Assembly (NCBI RefSeq): GCF_000092825.1
Contig: NC_014168.1
Location: 1 to 64,000, forward strand
Source of the DNA: Segniliparus rotundus DSM 44985
Lineage (GTDB): Bacteria > Actinomycetota > Actinomycetes > Mycobacteriales > Mycobacteriaceae
Length of the DNA stretch: 64,000 nt
Direction of reading: 5' to 3'
The translations under genes were made by a program, and so were the position numbers. This document shows positions 26,251 to 34,037 of the stretch, in pieces (the first letter of the stretch is position 1; each line of letters opens with the position of its first letter). The notes under the pieces are model-generated. The model had not been told where the DNA came from. It did no database searches and saw nothing but the letters and a program-made list of their open reading frames with translations.

Positions 26251-26286
26251 ACAGTGTTGCCGCTATCGGCAACACTGTGGTAGGAT
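26251..26286 (+). promoter_or_regulatory. Rightward early promoter with palindromic operator
   Basis: A perfect palindrome, ACAGTGTTGCCG (26251-26262) and CGGCAACACTGT (26267-26278) around CTAT, covers the -35 hexamer TTGCCG (26257-26262). The -10 hexamer TAGGAT is at 26281-26286 with an 18-base spacer. The inner element TTGCC-N6-GGCAA is shared with the leftward promoter site and with one at 38117. The next gene starts six bases after the -10 element. Confidence 0.7.
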
Positions 26287-26292
26287 AAATCC

Positions 26293-26502
26293 ATGCCGCA
26301 CAGCGAAGACCTCCTTTCGATCACGGATGTGGTCGAGCAGACGGGCATCTCGCGGCGAACCATCCTCTACCACATCCACAAAGGGCGACTGACGGCAGAA
26401 CCGCGCCCCTCTGGTGGACGCGGGGCATGGCTCATCGCACCACTTGAACTGCGTAAATACCTGGAATCACAGGATCAATGCGCCGTGAAGCAGAGCGCGT
26501 GA
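26293..26502 (+). CDS. Small HTH protein, excisionase or Cro-like
   Basis: A 69-residue protein with a MerR/excisionase-type winged helix (LLSITDVVEQTGISRRTILY) and a basic recognition turn. It is the first rightward gene opposite the repressor and is expected to be repressed in the lysogen. It could be a Cro-like early regulator or a recombination directionality factor; sequence alone does not decide. The ATG lies six bases after TAGGAT, with no ribosome site, consistent with leaderless translation. Confidence 0.75.
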   Translation: MPHSEDLLSITDVVEQTGISRRTILYHIHKGRLTAEPRPSGGRGAWLIAPLELRKYLESQDQCAVKQSA

Positions 26503-26521
26503 GGGGGTTGGGATGAGGCGT

Positions 26522-26812
26522 TTATGTGCCCTGTTGGGGCGTTTCAAGGGCCGCGAGGCGGGTTTCAAGGTCAATGACCCTGCCTTCCAGCTTGACAACC
26601 GCGCCGAGCACGACGCTAAGGCTGGCCCCGACCAGAGCGAGCTTCTTGGCTTCCTCCCTAGGGTCTTCGGTTTTGACCTTGACGTTTTCAAGGGCGATGT
26701 TCGCGGTGGCGTTCGACAGCAGATGCTTGATCTCGGCGCTAATCGTGTAGTCAGCGGGGATTTCGGCGTTGGTGATCGTGGCCCAACCATTGAAAAAGTT
26801 CTCGATCGACAT
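26522..26812 (-). CDS. Prophage protein of unknown function, minus strand
   Basis: A 96-residue protein on the minus strand within a rightward block. The ATG has GAGGAG eight bases upstream. Polar N-terminal half (about 1-50, IPADYTISAEIKHLLSNA), then a stretch of mild hydrophobicity (LALVGASLSVVLGAVV at about 58-73) followed by a heptad-like helix (LEGRVIDLETRLAALE). It looks like a small protein with one membrane-prone helix and a short coiled coil. I do not recognise a family. A competing plus-strand frame over the same bases was rejected for lack of a ribosome site. Confidence 0.6.
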   Translation of the reverse strand: MSIENFFNGWATITNAEIPADYTISAEIKHLLSNATANIALENVKVKTEDPREEAKKLALVGASLSVVLGAVVKLEGRVIDLETRLAALETPQQGT

Positions 26813-26958
26813 ACAGATGCTCCTCTCGGGGAAAAACAGTCAACGAGCCCTGAGAGTACAGAAGCCCGTCGCCAATAGGCGGCAGGCTGAACAAAAAGAA
26901 AGGACCGGGCCGACGTGGAAATTGTCCCGATCCTTACCGATTATCAAAGGAGATAACC

Positions 26959-27198
26959 GTGAACTACGGTAGCACGCCCTACGGCTCAGGGCAAGGGAAG
27001 TCCCTTGAGGAGGTGCTGGACATCGCCGGAATCGTCCACAAGGCACTACGCCTCCCGTTCGCGCACCACCCGGTGGTTGCCGCGCACATCCGCGACGTGA
27101 CGGCGCGTTTGGAGGAGTGGGAGTCGATGTTCCTGCCCGATGAGGAGATCCCGTTCGTTGGTGTGGACCGTGGCGAGATCACGGGGGCGTCGGCATGA
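26959..27198 (+). CDS. Small prophage protein, unknown
   Basis: A 79-residue acidic protein starting at a GTG with a strong AAAGGAG upstream. It has no recognisable domain; the middle (VVAAHIRDVTARLEEWESMF) is helical. The stop overlaps the next ATG, starting the coupled early operon. The 146 bases upstream (26813-26958) lie between divergent genes and probably hold promoters. Confidence 0.65.
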   Translation: MNYGSTPYGSGQGKSLEEVLDIAGIVHKALRLPFAHHPVVAAHIRDVTARLEEWESMFLPDEEIPFVGVDRGEITGASA

Positions 27199-27479
27199 GC
27201 GGGGGTTTGGTGTTGCGTTTGCCGCGCCGCGACTTTCCCAAGCTGATCGAGGAGCGGGCGCGGGTTCTGAATGAGGCGATGCGCTTGTTCTTGTCGGCTT
27301 ATGACGACGAGTGCTCGGAAGCTGTGACCGACGAGGAGCGCGAATGGTGCCGTAACACCCGCCGCTACATGGACGACTGGTTCGGTGACGTGCTCTCGGA
27401 GGTCGAGCAGTACGCCTTCCCCGACGCCGAAGATATCGAGGCCGACAGGGCGTGCGATCTGGCGCGGGAGGTCGCGTGA
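27195..27479 (+). CDS. Small prophage protein, unknown
   Basis: A 94-residue acidic protein, mostly helical, with a basic start (LVLRLPRRDFPKLIEERARV). No family recognised. Four-base overlap with the gene before; its stop is directly adjacent to the ParB-like ATG. Codon use and GC content match the phage neighbours, supporting a real gene. Confidence 0.65.
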   Translation: MSGGLVLRLPRRDFPKLIEERARVLNEAMRLFLSAYDDECSEAVTDEEREWCRNTRRYMDDWFGDVLSEVEQYAFPDAEDIEADRACDLAREVA

Positions 27480-28375
27480 TGACGCGCGCGGTTCCGGTTG
27501 CGGATGTTCGTGTGGAGGGCAGGCACCGCAGGGATTTGGGCGATGTGTCGGCGCTCGCTGCGAGCATTCGCGAGGTGGGGTTGATCCATCCGGTGGCGGT
27601 GACGGCGGATTTGCGGCTGGTGGCCGGTCAGCGGCGTTTGGAGGCAGCGCGGCTGTTGGGCTGGCAGACGGTGCCGGTCACGGTGGTGGCCTCCCTGGTG
27701 GAGGCTGCGGACTTGTTGCGCGCGGAGGCGGATGAGAACACGCAGCGCAAGCCGTTCACCCCGACCGAGGCAGAGGCGATAGCCAGCGCGATAGAGGCGG
27801 CGCTGCGGCCCGTGGCTGCGGCGAGGCGTGCTGCTGCGATCAAGGACCGAGACGAGAAGGGCAGGGCTCTGTCCACTTCCGCCGAATCGGCGGAAGTGGA
27901 GCGCCAACCCGAGACCAGGGACATAGCCGCGCAAGCGGTGGGCTACGGGCGCGACACGATATCGAAGGTCCGCAAGGTCAAAGATCTGGCTGAGGACGAG
28001 GAAACCCCCGAGCCTGTTCGCGAGGCGGCGCGCTGGGCGTTGGGGGAGATGGACGCGACCGGCTCTGTGGCGGGTCCGCACCACAGGGTCATGTGCGCGG
28101 TGGAGGCCGAGGCGGCGCCCAAGCCGCATCCGGGGGTCACGAAGTGGCTTGAGTCGAGCCAGGAGCTGAAGGACAAGGGCTACATGGTCGCGTTCTACAA
28201 GGTGCTCAAGAAGTCGGGCGAGATGTTCCAGTTCGACCCCGAGCGCGTCGGGCGACTCGGGGACGAGCGCGACGTGGAGGTGGTCGAGCACCAGTTGAAG
28301 TCCACGCAGAAGTTCTTGGACAAGATGCGCGCCGCCCGGTCGGGGCTGCGCCTTATCAAAGGAGACCAGGGATGA
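27479..28375 (+). CDS. ParB/Srx-fold nuclease-like protein
   Basis: A 298-residue protein with an N-terminal ParB-like fold: DVSALAASIREVGLIHPVAV followed by LVAGQRRLEAARLLGWQTVP, including the GxRR box that binds CTP in ParB proteins. The middle is helical with a KALxx-type HTH region (RDIAAQAVGYGRDTISKVRK). No ParA is encoded nearby, so plasmid-like partition is unlikely. Phage ParB-like proteins are often DNA-binding or nuclease proteins in replication modules. The next gene overlaps it by four bases. Confidence 0.8.
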   Translation: MTRAVPVADVRVEGRHRRDLGDVSALAASIREVGLIHPVAVTADLRLVAGQRRLEAARLLGWQTVPVTVVASLVEAADLLRAEADENTQRKPFTPTEAEAIASAIEAALRPVAAARRAAAIKDRDEKGRALSTSAESAEVERQPETRDIAAQAVGYGRDTISKVRKVKDLAEDEETPEPVREAARWALGEMDATGSVAGPHHRVMCAVEAEAAPKPHPGVTKWLESSQELKDKGYMVAFYKVLKKSGEMFQFDPERVGRLGDERDVEVVEHQLKSTQKFLDKMRAARSGLRLIKGDQG

Positions 28376-28920
28376 GCAGACGGCGCGCGAAGAAGAGCGT
28401 GTGGAGCACCGCGCATTGGAGCCAGCGGGACCGCGACGAGCACGACGCTCTGGTGTACGAGGCGTGGGAGTCGTCCAAGCGCCAGGACGAGCGCACGGAC
28501 TTCTACCTCAACGGCCTGATCGACGCGGAACAGGCGCAACGGGGATGGGCCGTGGAGGTCTTGGCGCACTACCGGCGCAACGGCTGCGCGAACGGGTTGA
28601 AGAACCACATGAAGCGCTGCCGTGTGCCCATGTCGCACGATGGCCGGATTTTGAGCAAGCCCGCCGTGGTGGGAGCCCGCCGCACCGACGAGGACGGCAC
28701 GCGGTACTACGAACAGGCGCTCATCTACTACGTGACCCTGCCCGAGCTGCGGGAGAAGCAGAAGGAGAGCATCGCGCTTTCGAAGACCTACGACGAGACG
28801 ACGGCGATGTTCGGCAAGCTCATCGCCCTGTGCGAGGCGGGCGGCGCGAACACGCCCGCCGAGGCTGCGGAGAACCTTGGCGTCACTGTCGAGGGCTGGC
28901 TGCTGGGAGCGGCGGCATGA
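28372..28920 (+). CDS. Prophage protein, unknown, early operon
   Basis: A 182-residue basic-to-acidic protein with no domain I can name. The N-terminus is Arg/Lys-rich (SRRRAKKSVWSTAHWSQRD). The C-terminal third looks like a small helical module (TYDETTAMFGKLIALCEAGG, then AAENLGVTVEGWL), which could be a helix-turn-helix. Overlaps on both sides place it in the early recombination operon. Confidence 0.6.
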   Translation: MSRRRAKKSVWSTAHWSQRDRDEHDALVYEAWESSKRQDERTDFYLNGLIDAEQAQRGWAVEVLAHYRRNGCANGLKNHMKRCRVPMSHDGRILSKPAVVGARRTDEDGTRYYEQALIYYVTLPELREKQKESIALSKTYDETTAMFGKLIALCEAGGANTPAEAAENLGVTVEGWLLGAAA

Positions 28921-29114
28921 CCGGCCAGAAGAAGGACGAGCGGTGCGCTTGGTGCGAGCGGGCGTTCCGCGCGCATGTGGCCGCTGGGGGTTCGTGGGCG
29001 AGCGCGCCGAGGGTGCGGGCGGCGCAGACGCGCACGCATCCCGGCAAGGGCGGCGAGCCGGTGTGCATGGAGCACCGGGCCGAGTTCACAGGCGTGTTCG
29101 GAGTGCTCATATGA
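28917..29114 (+). CDS. Small Cys-containing prophage protein
   Basis: A 65-residue protein with a CAWC pair near the N-terminus (residues 10-13) and a further Cys-Met-Glu-His near residue 50. It could be a small zinc-binding knuckle. ATG overlaps the previous stop, and the next ATG overlaps this stop. No close family known to me. Confidence 0.55.
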   Translation: MTGQKKDERCAWCERAFRAHVAAGGSWASAPRVRAAQTRTHPGKGGEPVCMEHRAEFTGVFGVLI

Positions 29115-29863
29115 GCGGGCTTGTGCGGATCGAGAAGGGCCGCAACCACTTTTACGAGCTGGACGGCGAGCGTGTGGACGGTGTGACGACGATCCTCAGC
29201 GGCGGGATACCCAAGGCTGCGTTGATGCCGTGGGCGTTGAAGACGGCGGCGCAGTTTGCGGTGGAGAACTGGGACGAGCTGTGCGGGCTCGGGCAGTTCG
29301 AGCGCGTGGACCAGATCAAGAAGGCCCCTTGGCGCGAGCGGGACGAGGCGGCGAACCGGGGCTCTGAGGTGCATAGGCTCGCGGAGCGGCTGATGCGCGG
29401 CGAGGAGGTGACCGTTCCGGCCACGTTGTCGGGGCATGTGCGCTCGTGCGTGGACTTCCTGGACGAGTGGCAGCCGGTGCCGGTGTTGCTGGAATGCCCG
29501 GTTGCGTCCCGAGCGGAGCGGTACGCGGGCACGTTGGACGCAGTGGTGGACATTCCCGGCGAGGGGCGTTGCCTGATCGACTTCAAAACCTCCCGTTCGG
29601 GCGTCCACCCGGAGACGGGGTTGCAGCTCGCGGCCTATAGGCACGCGGACTTCGCCCTGGCGGGCGGGGAAGAGGTCGCTATGGGCGGTCTTGGCGTCGA
29701 GAGGGCGTTCGGGGTGTGGCTGCGCCCGGACGGCTACAGCGTCCACGAGCTGAGGGCGGGAGCCGAGGAGTTCGCGGTGTTCCTCAGCGCCGCGCGCATC
29801 GCCCGCTGGGCGAAGACATCGAAACAAGTTGTCGGTGAAGCTTTGGAAAGGCAGAAGCATTGA
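29111..29863 (+). CDS. Cas4/RecB-like PD-(D/E)XK nuclease
   Basis: A 250-residue exonuclease-like protein. The catalytic core is visible: D143 in TLDAVVDI, then D157 and K159 in LIDFKTSR, and the QLAAY motif near 172-176 typical of RecB/Cas4-family nucleases. Next to RecT it would supply 5'-end resection, doing the job of RecE for single-strand annealing recombination. No iron-sulfur Cys cluster of true Cas4 is present. Four-base overlaps on both sides. Confidence 0.8.
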   Translation: MSGLVRIEKGRNHFYELDGERVDGVTTILSGGIPKAALMPWALKTAAQFAVENWDELCGLGQFERVDQIKKAPWRERDEAANRGSEVHRLAERLMRGEEVTVPATLSGHVRSCVDFLDEWQPVPVLLECPVASRAERYAGTLDAVVDIPGEGRCLIDFKTSRSGVHPETGLQLAAYRHADFALAGGEEVAMGGLGVERAFGVWLRPDGYSVHELRAGAEEFAVFLSAARIARWAKTSKQVVGEALERQKH

Positions 29864-30516
29864 GCGAGTTAGAGAGAACCGAGACCGAACCGGAGCAGCG
29901 GGCGCTCTCGAAAGTCGGGCAGTGGGCGCTCGACGCGCGCGAGGCGCACCAAGTGGCGCAGTCGTTGGCGAAGACGTCGTTCGTCCCGAAGTGCTATCAA
30001 GGAAAGCCGTCGGAGGCCACGGCGGCGATCCTCATGGGCTCGGAGATCGGGCTTTCCCCGATGACTGCGCTGCGCTCCATCGTCGTCATCCACGGCACCC
30101 CGGCGATGACTGCTGTCGCGTTGCGGGGCCTGGTGCAGTCGCAGGGCCATCGGGTGTGGATCGAGAAGGCGAGCGACCAGTCCGTCACCGCGAAAGGCGT
30201 TCGGCAGGGCGACGACATCGTGCATGAGTCCGTGTGGGACATCAAGCGCGCGGAATCGCTCGGGTTGATGGACCGGGATCAGTGGCGCAAGCAGCCCAAG
30301 GCCATGCTGACCGCCCGCGCCACGAGCGAGGTGTGCCGCCTGGTTTCCGCTGACGTGCTGCTCGGTCTGCCGTACTCGGTCGAAGAGCTGGACGAGCCCG
30401 AACCAACGACGACCGTCAAACGCAAACGTCTTGAGCCGGTCGAGTCGCAAAGCTCAGAGAGAGCCGAAGCCGAGCCCGCCGCCGCTGAGGAGCCACAGGA
30501 AGAAGAGGCGGTCTGA
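29860..30516 (+). CDS. recT: RecT-family single-strand annealing protein
   Basis: A 218-residue RecT-type recombinase. Family features: a polar N-terminus, [40 protein letters not shown] and [20 protein letters not shown], with an acidic, disordered tail. It anneals single strands made by the neighbouring nuclease; phages of actinobacteria commonly pair these genes. TTG start overlapping the previous stop. Followed directly by SSB. Confidence 0.85.
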   Translation: MSELERTETEPEQRALSKVGQWALDAREAHQVAQSLAKTSFVPKCYQGKPSEATAAILMGSEIGLSPMTALRSIVVIHGTPAMTAVALRGLVQSQGHRVWIEKASDQSVTAKGVRQGDDIVHESVWDIKRAESLGLMDRDQWRKQPKAMLTARATSEVCRLVSADVLLGLPYSVEELDEPEPTTTVKRKRLEPVESQSSERAEAEPAAAEEPQEEEAV

Positions 30517-30917
30517 TGGCAGGCGACACTGTTATCAATGTGGTTGGGAATCTCACGGCGGACCCGGAGTTGCGGTTCACGCCGACCGGGGCTGCGGTCG
30601 CGAACTTCACCGTCGCGTCGACCCCGCGTGTGTTCGACCGGCAGACGAATCAGTGGCAGGACGGGGAGGCGTTGTTCTTGCGCTGCAACATTTGGCGCGA
30701 GGCCGCGGAGAACGTCGCGGAGTCCCTTGTCAGAGGTCAGCGAGTGATCGTTGTGGGCAGGTTGAAGCAACGCAGCTTCGAGAAGGACGGGCAGAAGCGC
30801 ACGGTGGTGGAGCTCGAGGTGGACGAGATCGGGCCTTCGCTGCGCTACAGCACGGCGAAGGTGAGCCGCGCGAACCGTGGCGGCGTCTCGCAGTCCGACG
30901 AGCCGGATTGGCGGTGA
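30516..30917 (+). CDS. ssb: Single-stranded DNA-binding protein (phage SSB)
   Basis: A 133-residue SSB with one OB-fold: [20 protein letters not shown] at the N-terminus, [20 protein letters not shown] and [13 protein letters not shown]. The C-terminal tip is DEPDWR, related to but not the usual acidic DDDIPF tip; an acidic tip is expected to recruit replication partners. Part of the recombination module; one-base overlap with recT. Confidence 0.92.
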   Translation: MAGDTVINVVGNLTADPELRFTPTGAAVANFTVASTPRVFDRQTNQWQDGEALFLRCNIWREAAENVAESLVRGQRVIVVGRLKQRSFEKDGQKRTVVELEVDEIGPSLRYSTAKVSRANRGGVSQSDEPDWR

Positions 30918-31276
30918 CGGCTATGGAGTCTTCCCCGGTGTCGTTGGAGCTTGAGCTTCGCGAGTTGATGAAGCAGCGGCGGCTGGCGTCGCTTGAGAAG
31001 CGGGATTTGCGGATCAAGGCGGACGACGAGCGCCGGGAGTGGAAGAGGGCGCACGCGGTGTGTCACGCCTTCTACAGGAGCAAGGGCTACGCGGTGGAGG
31101 ACGCGAAGCAGGCCGCGACAGCGGATAAGGGGGTGATGGCGGCTCAGCAGCGCGCGGAGCATGCCGAGGCTCTTGCCGGGTACGCGGCGGACCAGTTGCA
31201 GGACTTGCGGCAAGAGGTCATTGCCGTGCAGTCCCTCATCAGTTTGTGGAAAACCCTTGTCGAGAACGGAGGGTGA
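30914..31276 (+). CDS. Coiled-coil prophage protein, unknown
   Basis: A 120-residue highly charged helical protein ([20 protein letters not shown], then [20 protein letters not shown]). GTG overlaps the SSB stop; an in-frame ATG follows nine bases later. No family recognised. Probably a small DNA-associated accessory protein. Confidence 0.65.
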   Translation: MTAMESSPVSLELELRELMKQRRLASLEKRDLRIKADDERREWKRAHAVCHAFYRSKGYAVEDAKQAATADKGVMAAQQRAEHAEALAGYAADQLQDLRQEVIAVQSLISLWKTLVENGG

Positions 31277-31279
31277 GCG

Positions 31280-31432
31280 GTGAGCGACCAGATAAAGAAG
31301 GCCGATGAGGCGTTGCGGGCGCATGAGGAGGCGTGGGTGCGCCGTTACGTGCAGCTCGGGCATTCCCTGGAAGAGGCGAGGGCGGCGTACCGGGCGAAGT
31401 TCTGGGCGGGGGAGGTCGATCTGCGATGGTGA
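31280..31432 (+). CDS. Small helical prophage protein (50 residues)
   Basis: A short gene starting GTG with GGAGG (31269-31273) seven bases upstream and ending in TGA at 31430-31432, overlapping the next ATG by seven bases. The product is highly charged (SDQIKKADEALRAHEEAWVR, then SLEEARAAYRAKFWAGE). Good ribosome site and tight packing support a real gene. No function known. Confidence 0.65.
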   Translation: MSDQIKKADEALRAHEEAWVRRYVQLGHSLEEARAAYRAKFWAGEVDLRW

Positions 31433-31845
31433 GGCCGATATGCCGGTTCGAGGGCTGCCAGCGGGAAACCACAAGGAGCAGCTTGTGCCCCGCTCACGAG
31501 AGGCAGCTTCACAGGCGTGGCGAGGGCGGGTTGACCCCGCTGGGCGTGCCCTTGTGGAAAGGCTGCGTGGTGCCGGGGTGCGAGCGCAGGCGTTTCGGGA
31601 AGAACATGTGCGGGCTGCATCTCAACCGTTCCCGCAAGGGCTTGCCCCTGGACCCTTGGACCCGGCATGACGAGAAGGTGTACCAGTCGGCGCTACGGGG
31701 TGTGGCGGGTGTTTTCGAACGCCGTGTTGCGGTGGAGATTGAGGCCGGGGAGTGCCGCGCGGAGGCTGAGCGGAAGTTCCGCGTCGAGTTCCAGTTGCTC
31801 GCGTCCTTCCTGGATGACTTCGCGGGAGAGGGGGCGCTGCGATGA
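31426..31845 (+). CDS. Protein with two tandem Cys/His zinc-binding motifs
   Basis: A 139-residue protein with two copies of C-x4-C-x9-C-x2-H, C-RFEG-C...C-PA-H near residues 6-24 and C-VVPG-C...C-GL-H near 47-65, followed by a charged helical tail. This looks like a small zinc-binding DNA- or RNA-binding protein. Several phage HNH-associated proteins have comparable fingers. The following gene is an HNH nuclease. Confidence 0.7.
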   Translation: MVRPICRFEGCQRETTRSSLCPAHERQLHRRGEGGLTPLGVPLWKGCVVPGCERRRFGKNMCGLHLNRSRKGLPLDPWTRHDEKVYQSALRGVAGVFERRVAVEIEAGECRAEAERKFRVEFQLLASFLDDFAGEGALR

Positions 31846-32357
31846 CCGCCGAGTTCAGCAAGCGCGCCCGCGCTCTTGTGGAGTTGCGCTCCGAGGGGAG
31901 GTGCGAGGGCGAGTTCGACCCGCGCGAGCGCTCGAAGAGGCCCCGGTGCCTTCGGGTGGCCGAGGAGATGCACCACCGCCGCACCAGGGGCTCGGGCGGC
32001 ACGAGCGATCCCGCGTCCTCGCAGGTGAGCAATGCTTTGGCGTTATGCCGCAACTGTCATCACTGGGCGGGGCAGTGCTTCCGTCTCGCGGAGGCGCTGG
32101 GGATCTGCGTGTACCAGGCGCACCGCCCGGACGCGCGGCCCGTGTTGATTCGGGGCGAGTGGCGCCTGCTCTTGGACGATGGCGGATTGACCCCGCTTAT
32201 CCGCGTGGGCGAGGACGAGTGGCGTTTCGACGCGCTCGGCGGCCACCGCTACCCGGCGTGGCTGGTGGACGGCGCTACACCGCTCGATGAGCGGTACGTG
32301 GACGTGAGCGGGCCGTTGGATGCGAACCGTTACGCGACGAGATGGGCGGTGGCCTGA
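31842..32357 (+). CDS. HNH-like endonuclease of the early region
   Basis: A 171-residue protein. The motif reads EEMHHRRTRGSGG, then NALALCRNCHHW, giving the H...N...H pattern of HNH nucleases with a zinc-binding C-x2-C half site. The C-terminal half is a separate globular region without clear family. ATG overlaps the preceding stop; its last codons overlap the initiator start (TGATG). It is distinct from the second HNH gene beside the terminase. Confidence 0.75.
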   Translation: MTAEFSKRARALVELRSEGRCEGEFDPRERSKRPRCLRVAEEMHHRRTRGSGGTSDPASSQVSNALALCRNCHHWAGQCFRLAEALGICVYQAHRPDARPVLIRGEWRLLLDDGGLTPLIRVGEDEWRFDALGGHRYPAWLVDGATPLDERYVDVSGPLDANRYATRWAVA

Positions 32358-33292
32358 TGTCGTGGTTCAAGGTGGATGACGGGTTCTACGCGCACCCGAA
32401 GGTTATGGGGCTCTCGGACGGCGCTCTGAGCTTGTGGACGCTCGCGGGCACCTGGTGCGCTCACCAGCTCACGGACGGCGTTGTCCCGCACGCGGCGCTG
32501 TCGATGCACAGGGGCACGCCTGAGCGGGCTCAAGAGCTCGTGGAGGCCGGTCTTTGGGAGCTGCACCCGAAGGGCCACAAGTTCCACGACTGGGAGCAGT
32601 ACCAGCCCACCAAAGAGCAGGTCGAAGCGGAGCGTGAGGCCGCGAAGGAGCGGATGAAGGCCGCTCGGGCCAAGCGCAAAGCCGCGAAGCCTGTTCGGGA
32701 GAACACTGAGGATGGTTCGCGCGATGTTCCGGAGAACACCGAAGACGGTTCGGAGGATGTTCGGGCGAACACCGACCGAACTTCGGGCGAAGTTCGCCTA
32801 ACCCCGACCCGACCCGACCCGTCCTTATCTACTGACGTAGATAACTCAAGTACTTCGCCTTCGGCTCAGTGTTCACCCGCCGAGCTTCGCGCCGAGTTCG
32901 CGGCGTTCTGGACCGTCTACCCCCGCAAGTCGGGGAAGGCCAAAGCCGAGAAGGCGTTCGAGCGGGCCAGGCGCAAGACCACCGTCGAGGCGATGACCGA
33001 GGCCGCTGGGCGCTACCGGGACGACCCGAACCGTGAGGCGGGTTTCACGAAAGAGGCAGCGACCTGGCTCAACCAGGAGTGCTGGAACGACCCGCCGCTG
33101 CCGCCGAGGTTCGAGCGCACCAGCGCCAAGCCTCCTCCCGGCCCGTTGGACGGCTACGGGGCCGGTGTGAAAAGCCAGATCGGATGGGAGATGCTGAGCC
33201 CCACGCCTGACCCGCAGGCGGTCGCGATGGCCGAGGCTGCGGGCTACAAGCCGCCATCGAACGGGCACAGATTGCGGGAGGTGGGCGCGTGA
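32357..33292 (+). CDS. Phage replication initiator-like protein (O/DnaD-type)
   Basis: A 311-residue protein. Residues 1-90 look like a winged-helix DNA-binding head (SWFKVDDGFYAHPKVMGLSD). A linker at about 95-165 is made of repeats of ENTEDGS-like peptides. The C-terminal part has FWTVYPRKSGKAKAEKAFER and GFTKEAATWLNQECWND, the pattern of phage replication O-like proteins. The linker is encoded by 33-base tandem repeats (32693-32791) followed by an AT-rich inverted repeat, resembling an origin within the initiator gene as in lambda O. ATG overlaps the preceding TGA. Confidence 0.78.
   Translation: MSWFKVDDGFYAHPKVMGLSDGALSLWTLAGTWCAHQLTDGVVPHAALSMHRGTPERAQELVEAGLWELHPKGHKFHDWEQYQPTKEQVEAEREAAKERMKAARAKRKAAKPVRENTEDGSRDVPENTEDGSEDVRANTDRTSGEVRLTPTRPDPSLSTDVDNSSTSPSAQCSPAELRAEFAAFWTVYPRKSGKAKAEKAFERARRKTTVEAMTEAAGRYRDDPNREAGFTKEAATWLNQECWNDPPLPPRFERTSAKPPPGPLDGYGAGVKSQIGWEMLSPTPDPQAVAMAEAAGYKPPSNGHRLREVGA
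32693..32858 (+). repeat. Iteron-like tandem repeats and AT-rich palindrome: candidate prophage replication origin
   Basis: Three 33-base repeats start at 32693, 32726 and 32759, each beginning GTTC, followed by CGGG or CGGA and GAACAC. A fourth partial copy starts at 32792. A short GACCC run follows, then a perfect 8-base inverted repeat TTATCTAC/GTAGATAA (32825-32832 and 32837-32844) in an AT-rich patch up to about 32858. The whole lies inside the initiator gene, as does lambda ori in O. Function is inferred from layout. Confidence 0.6.
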
Positions 33293-33654
33293 TAACCGAA
33301 CAGGAAGTCGTGTTGGTGCTGCGGAAGATCAGCGCGAACGACAAGCGCAAACCGGATCAGTTCGAATTGGATGAGTTCGTTTCCGCCGCGCGCCGCCACA
33401 ACTGGACGTACCGGGAGGCGTGCGCCCAGGTGGACGCGTTCTTCGACATCCCGCGCGGCGGGGAGAGGATCACCCACGGGCACATCACAGCCGGGATCAA
33501 AGCGGACCGCAGGCACCCGAAGCCGGTGGCGGACGTCCTGCAACTGGAAGGCCCGAAACCCGCGAGCGAGGACAACCCCGACCGGCAGCGCGTGCTGGCG
33601 ATGGTGCGCGAGCTGAGCCGCAAGTTCTCGATGCCCGAGGAGACCGCCCGGTGA
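33289..33654 (+). CDS. Prophage protein, unknown, replication region
   Basis: A 121-residue polar protein (ITEQEVVLVLRKISANDKRK, FELDEFVSAARRHNWTYREA). The N-terminal half looks helical and may be a DNA-binding module. No family recognised. GTG overlaps the initiator stop, and the next GTG overlaps this stop, in the compact replication operon. Confidence 0.6.
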   Translation: MITEQEVVLVLRKISANDKRKPDQFELDEFVSAARRHNWTYREACAQVDAFFDIPRGGERITHGHITAGIKADRRHPKPVADVLQLEGPKPASEDNPDRQRVLAMVRELSRKFSMPEETAR

Positions 33655-34037
33655 ACCGCATGAAGCAGAAGGGGGACCGCGCCGAGCGGGAGGCGGGGCG
33701 GATCGCGGGGGCGTCTGGTTTCCCGTGGTGGGAGCGCATGAAAGCCGGGGCCGAGCGGGACCGGGGCGACTTGACGCTGTGCCCGTACGTGATCGCCCAG
33801 GTGAAGGACTGCAAGCGCATCTCGATCCCCGAATGGCTCAGGCAGCTCGCGCAGCAGAAGCGCAACGCCCGCGCCGACGTCGCCGTGCTGGTGGTGAAGC
33901 ACTCCATCCCCGGCAAGGCCCCGGTCTGGTCGATGATCCTGCCCTACCAAGAGGGATTGCGCCTGCTCAGGCAAGCCGGATGGGGCGAACCCGTCACCGA
34001 CGAACCACGCATCACCGAGGAAAGGACAGAGCTATGA
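33651..34037 (+). CDS. Holliday-junction-resolvase-like PD-(D/E)XK nuclease
   Basis: A 128-residue nuclease with KGDRAEREAGRIAGASGFPW, RDRGDLTLCPYVIAQVKDCK and NARADVAVLVVKH. The D...QVK triad and the preceding E (in DRAEREAG) match the small resolvase-like PD-(D/E)XK fold of phage genomes. It probably processes branched DNA from recombination. GTG 33651 overlaps the previous stop; an ATG at 33660 is the alternative. It ends in a tail reading ITEERTEL that contains the next ribosome site. Confidence 0.75.
   Translation: MNRMKQKGDRAEREAGRIAGASGFPWWERMKAGAERDRGDLTLCPYVIAQVKDCKRISIPEWLRQLAQQKRNARADVAVLVVKHSIPGKAPVWSMILPYQEGLRLLRQAGWGEPVTDEPRITEERTEL

Noticed and set aside
26513-26878. 121-codon plus-strand frame opposite the 96-residue minus-strand gene
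   Set aside because: No ribosome site, and the minus-strand frame has GAGGAG at correct spacing.
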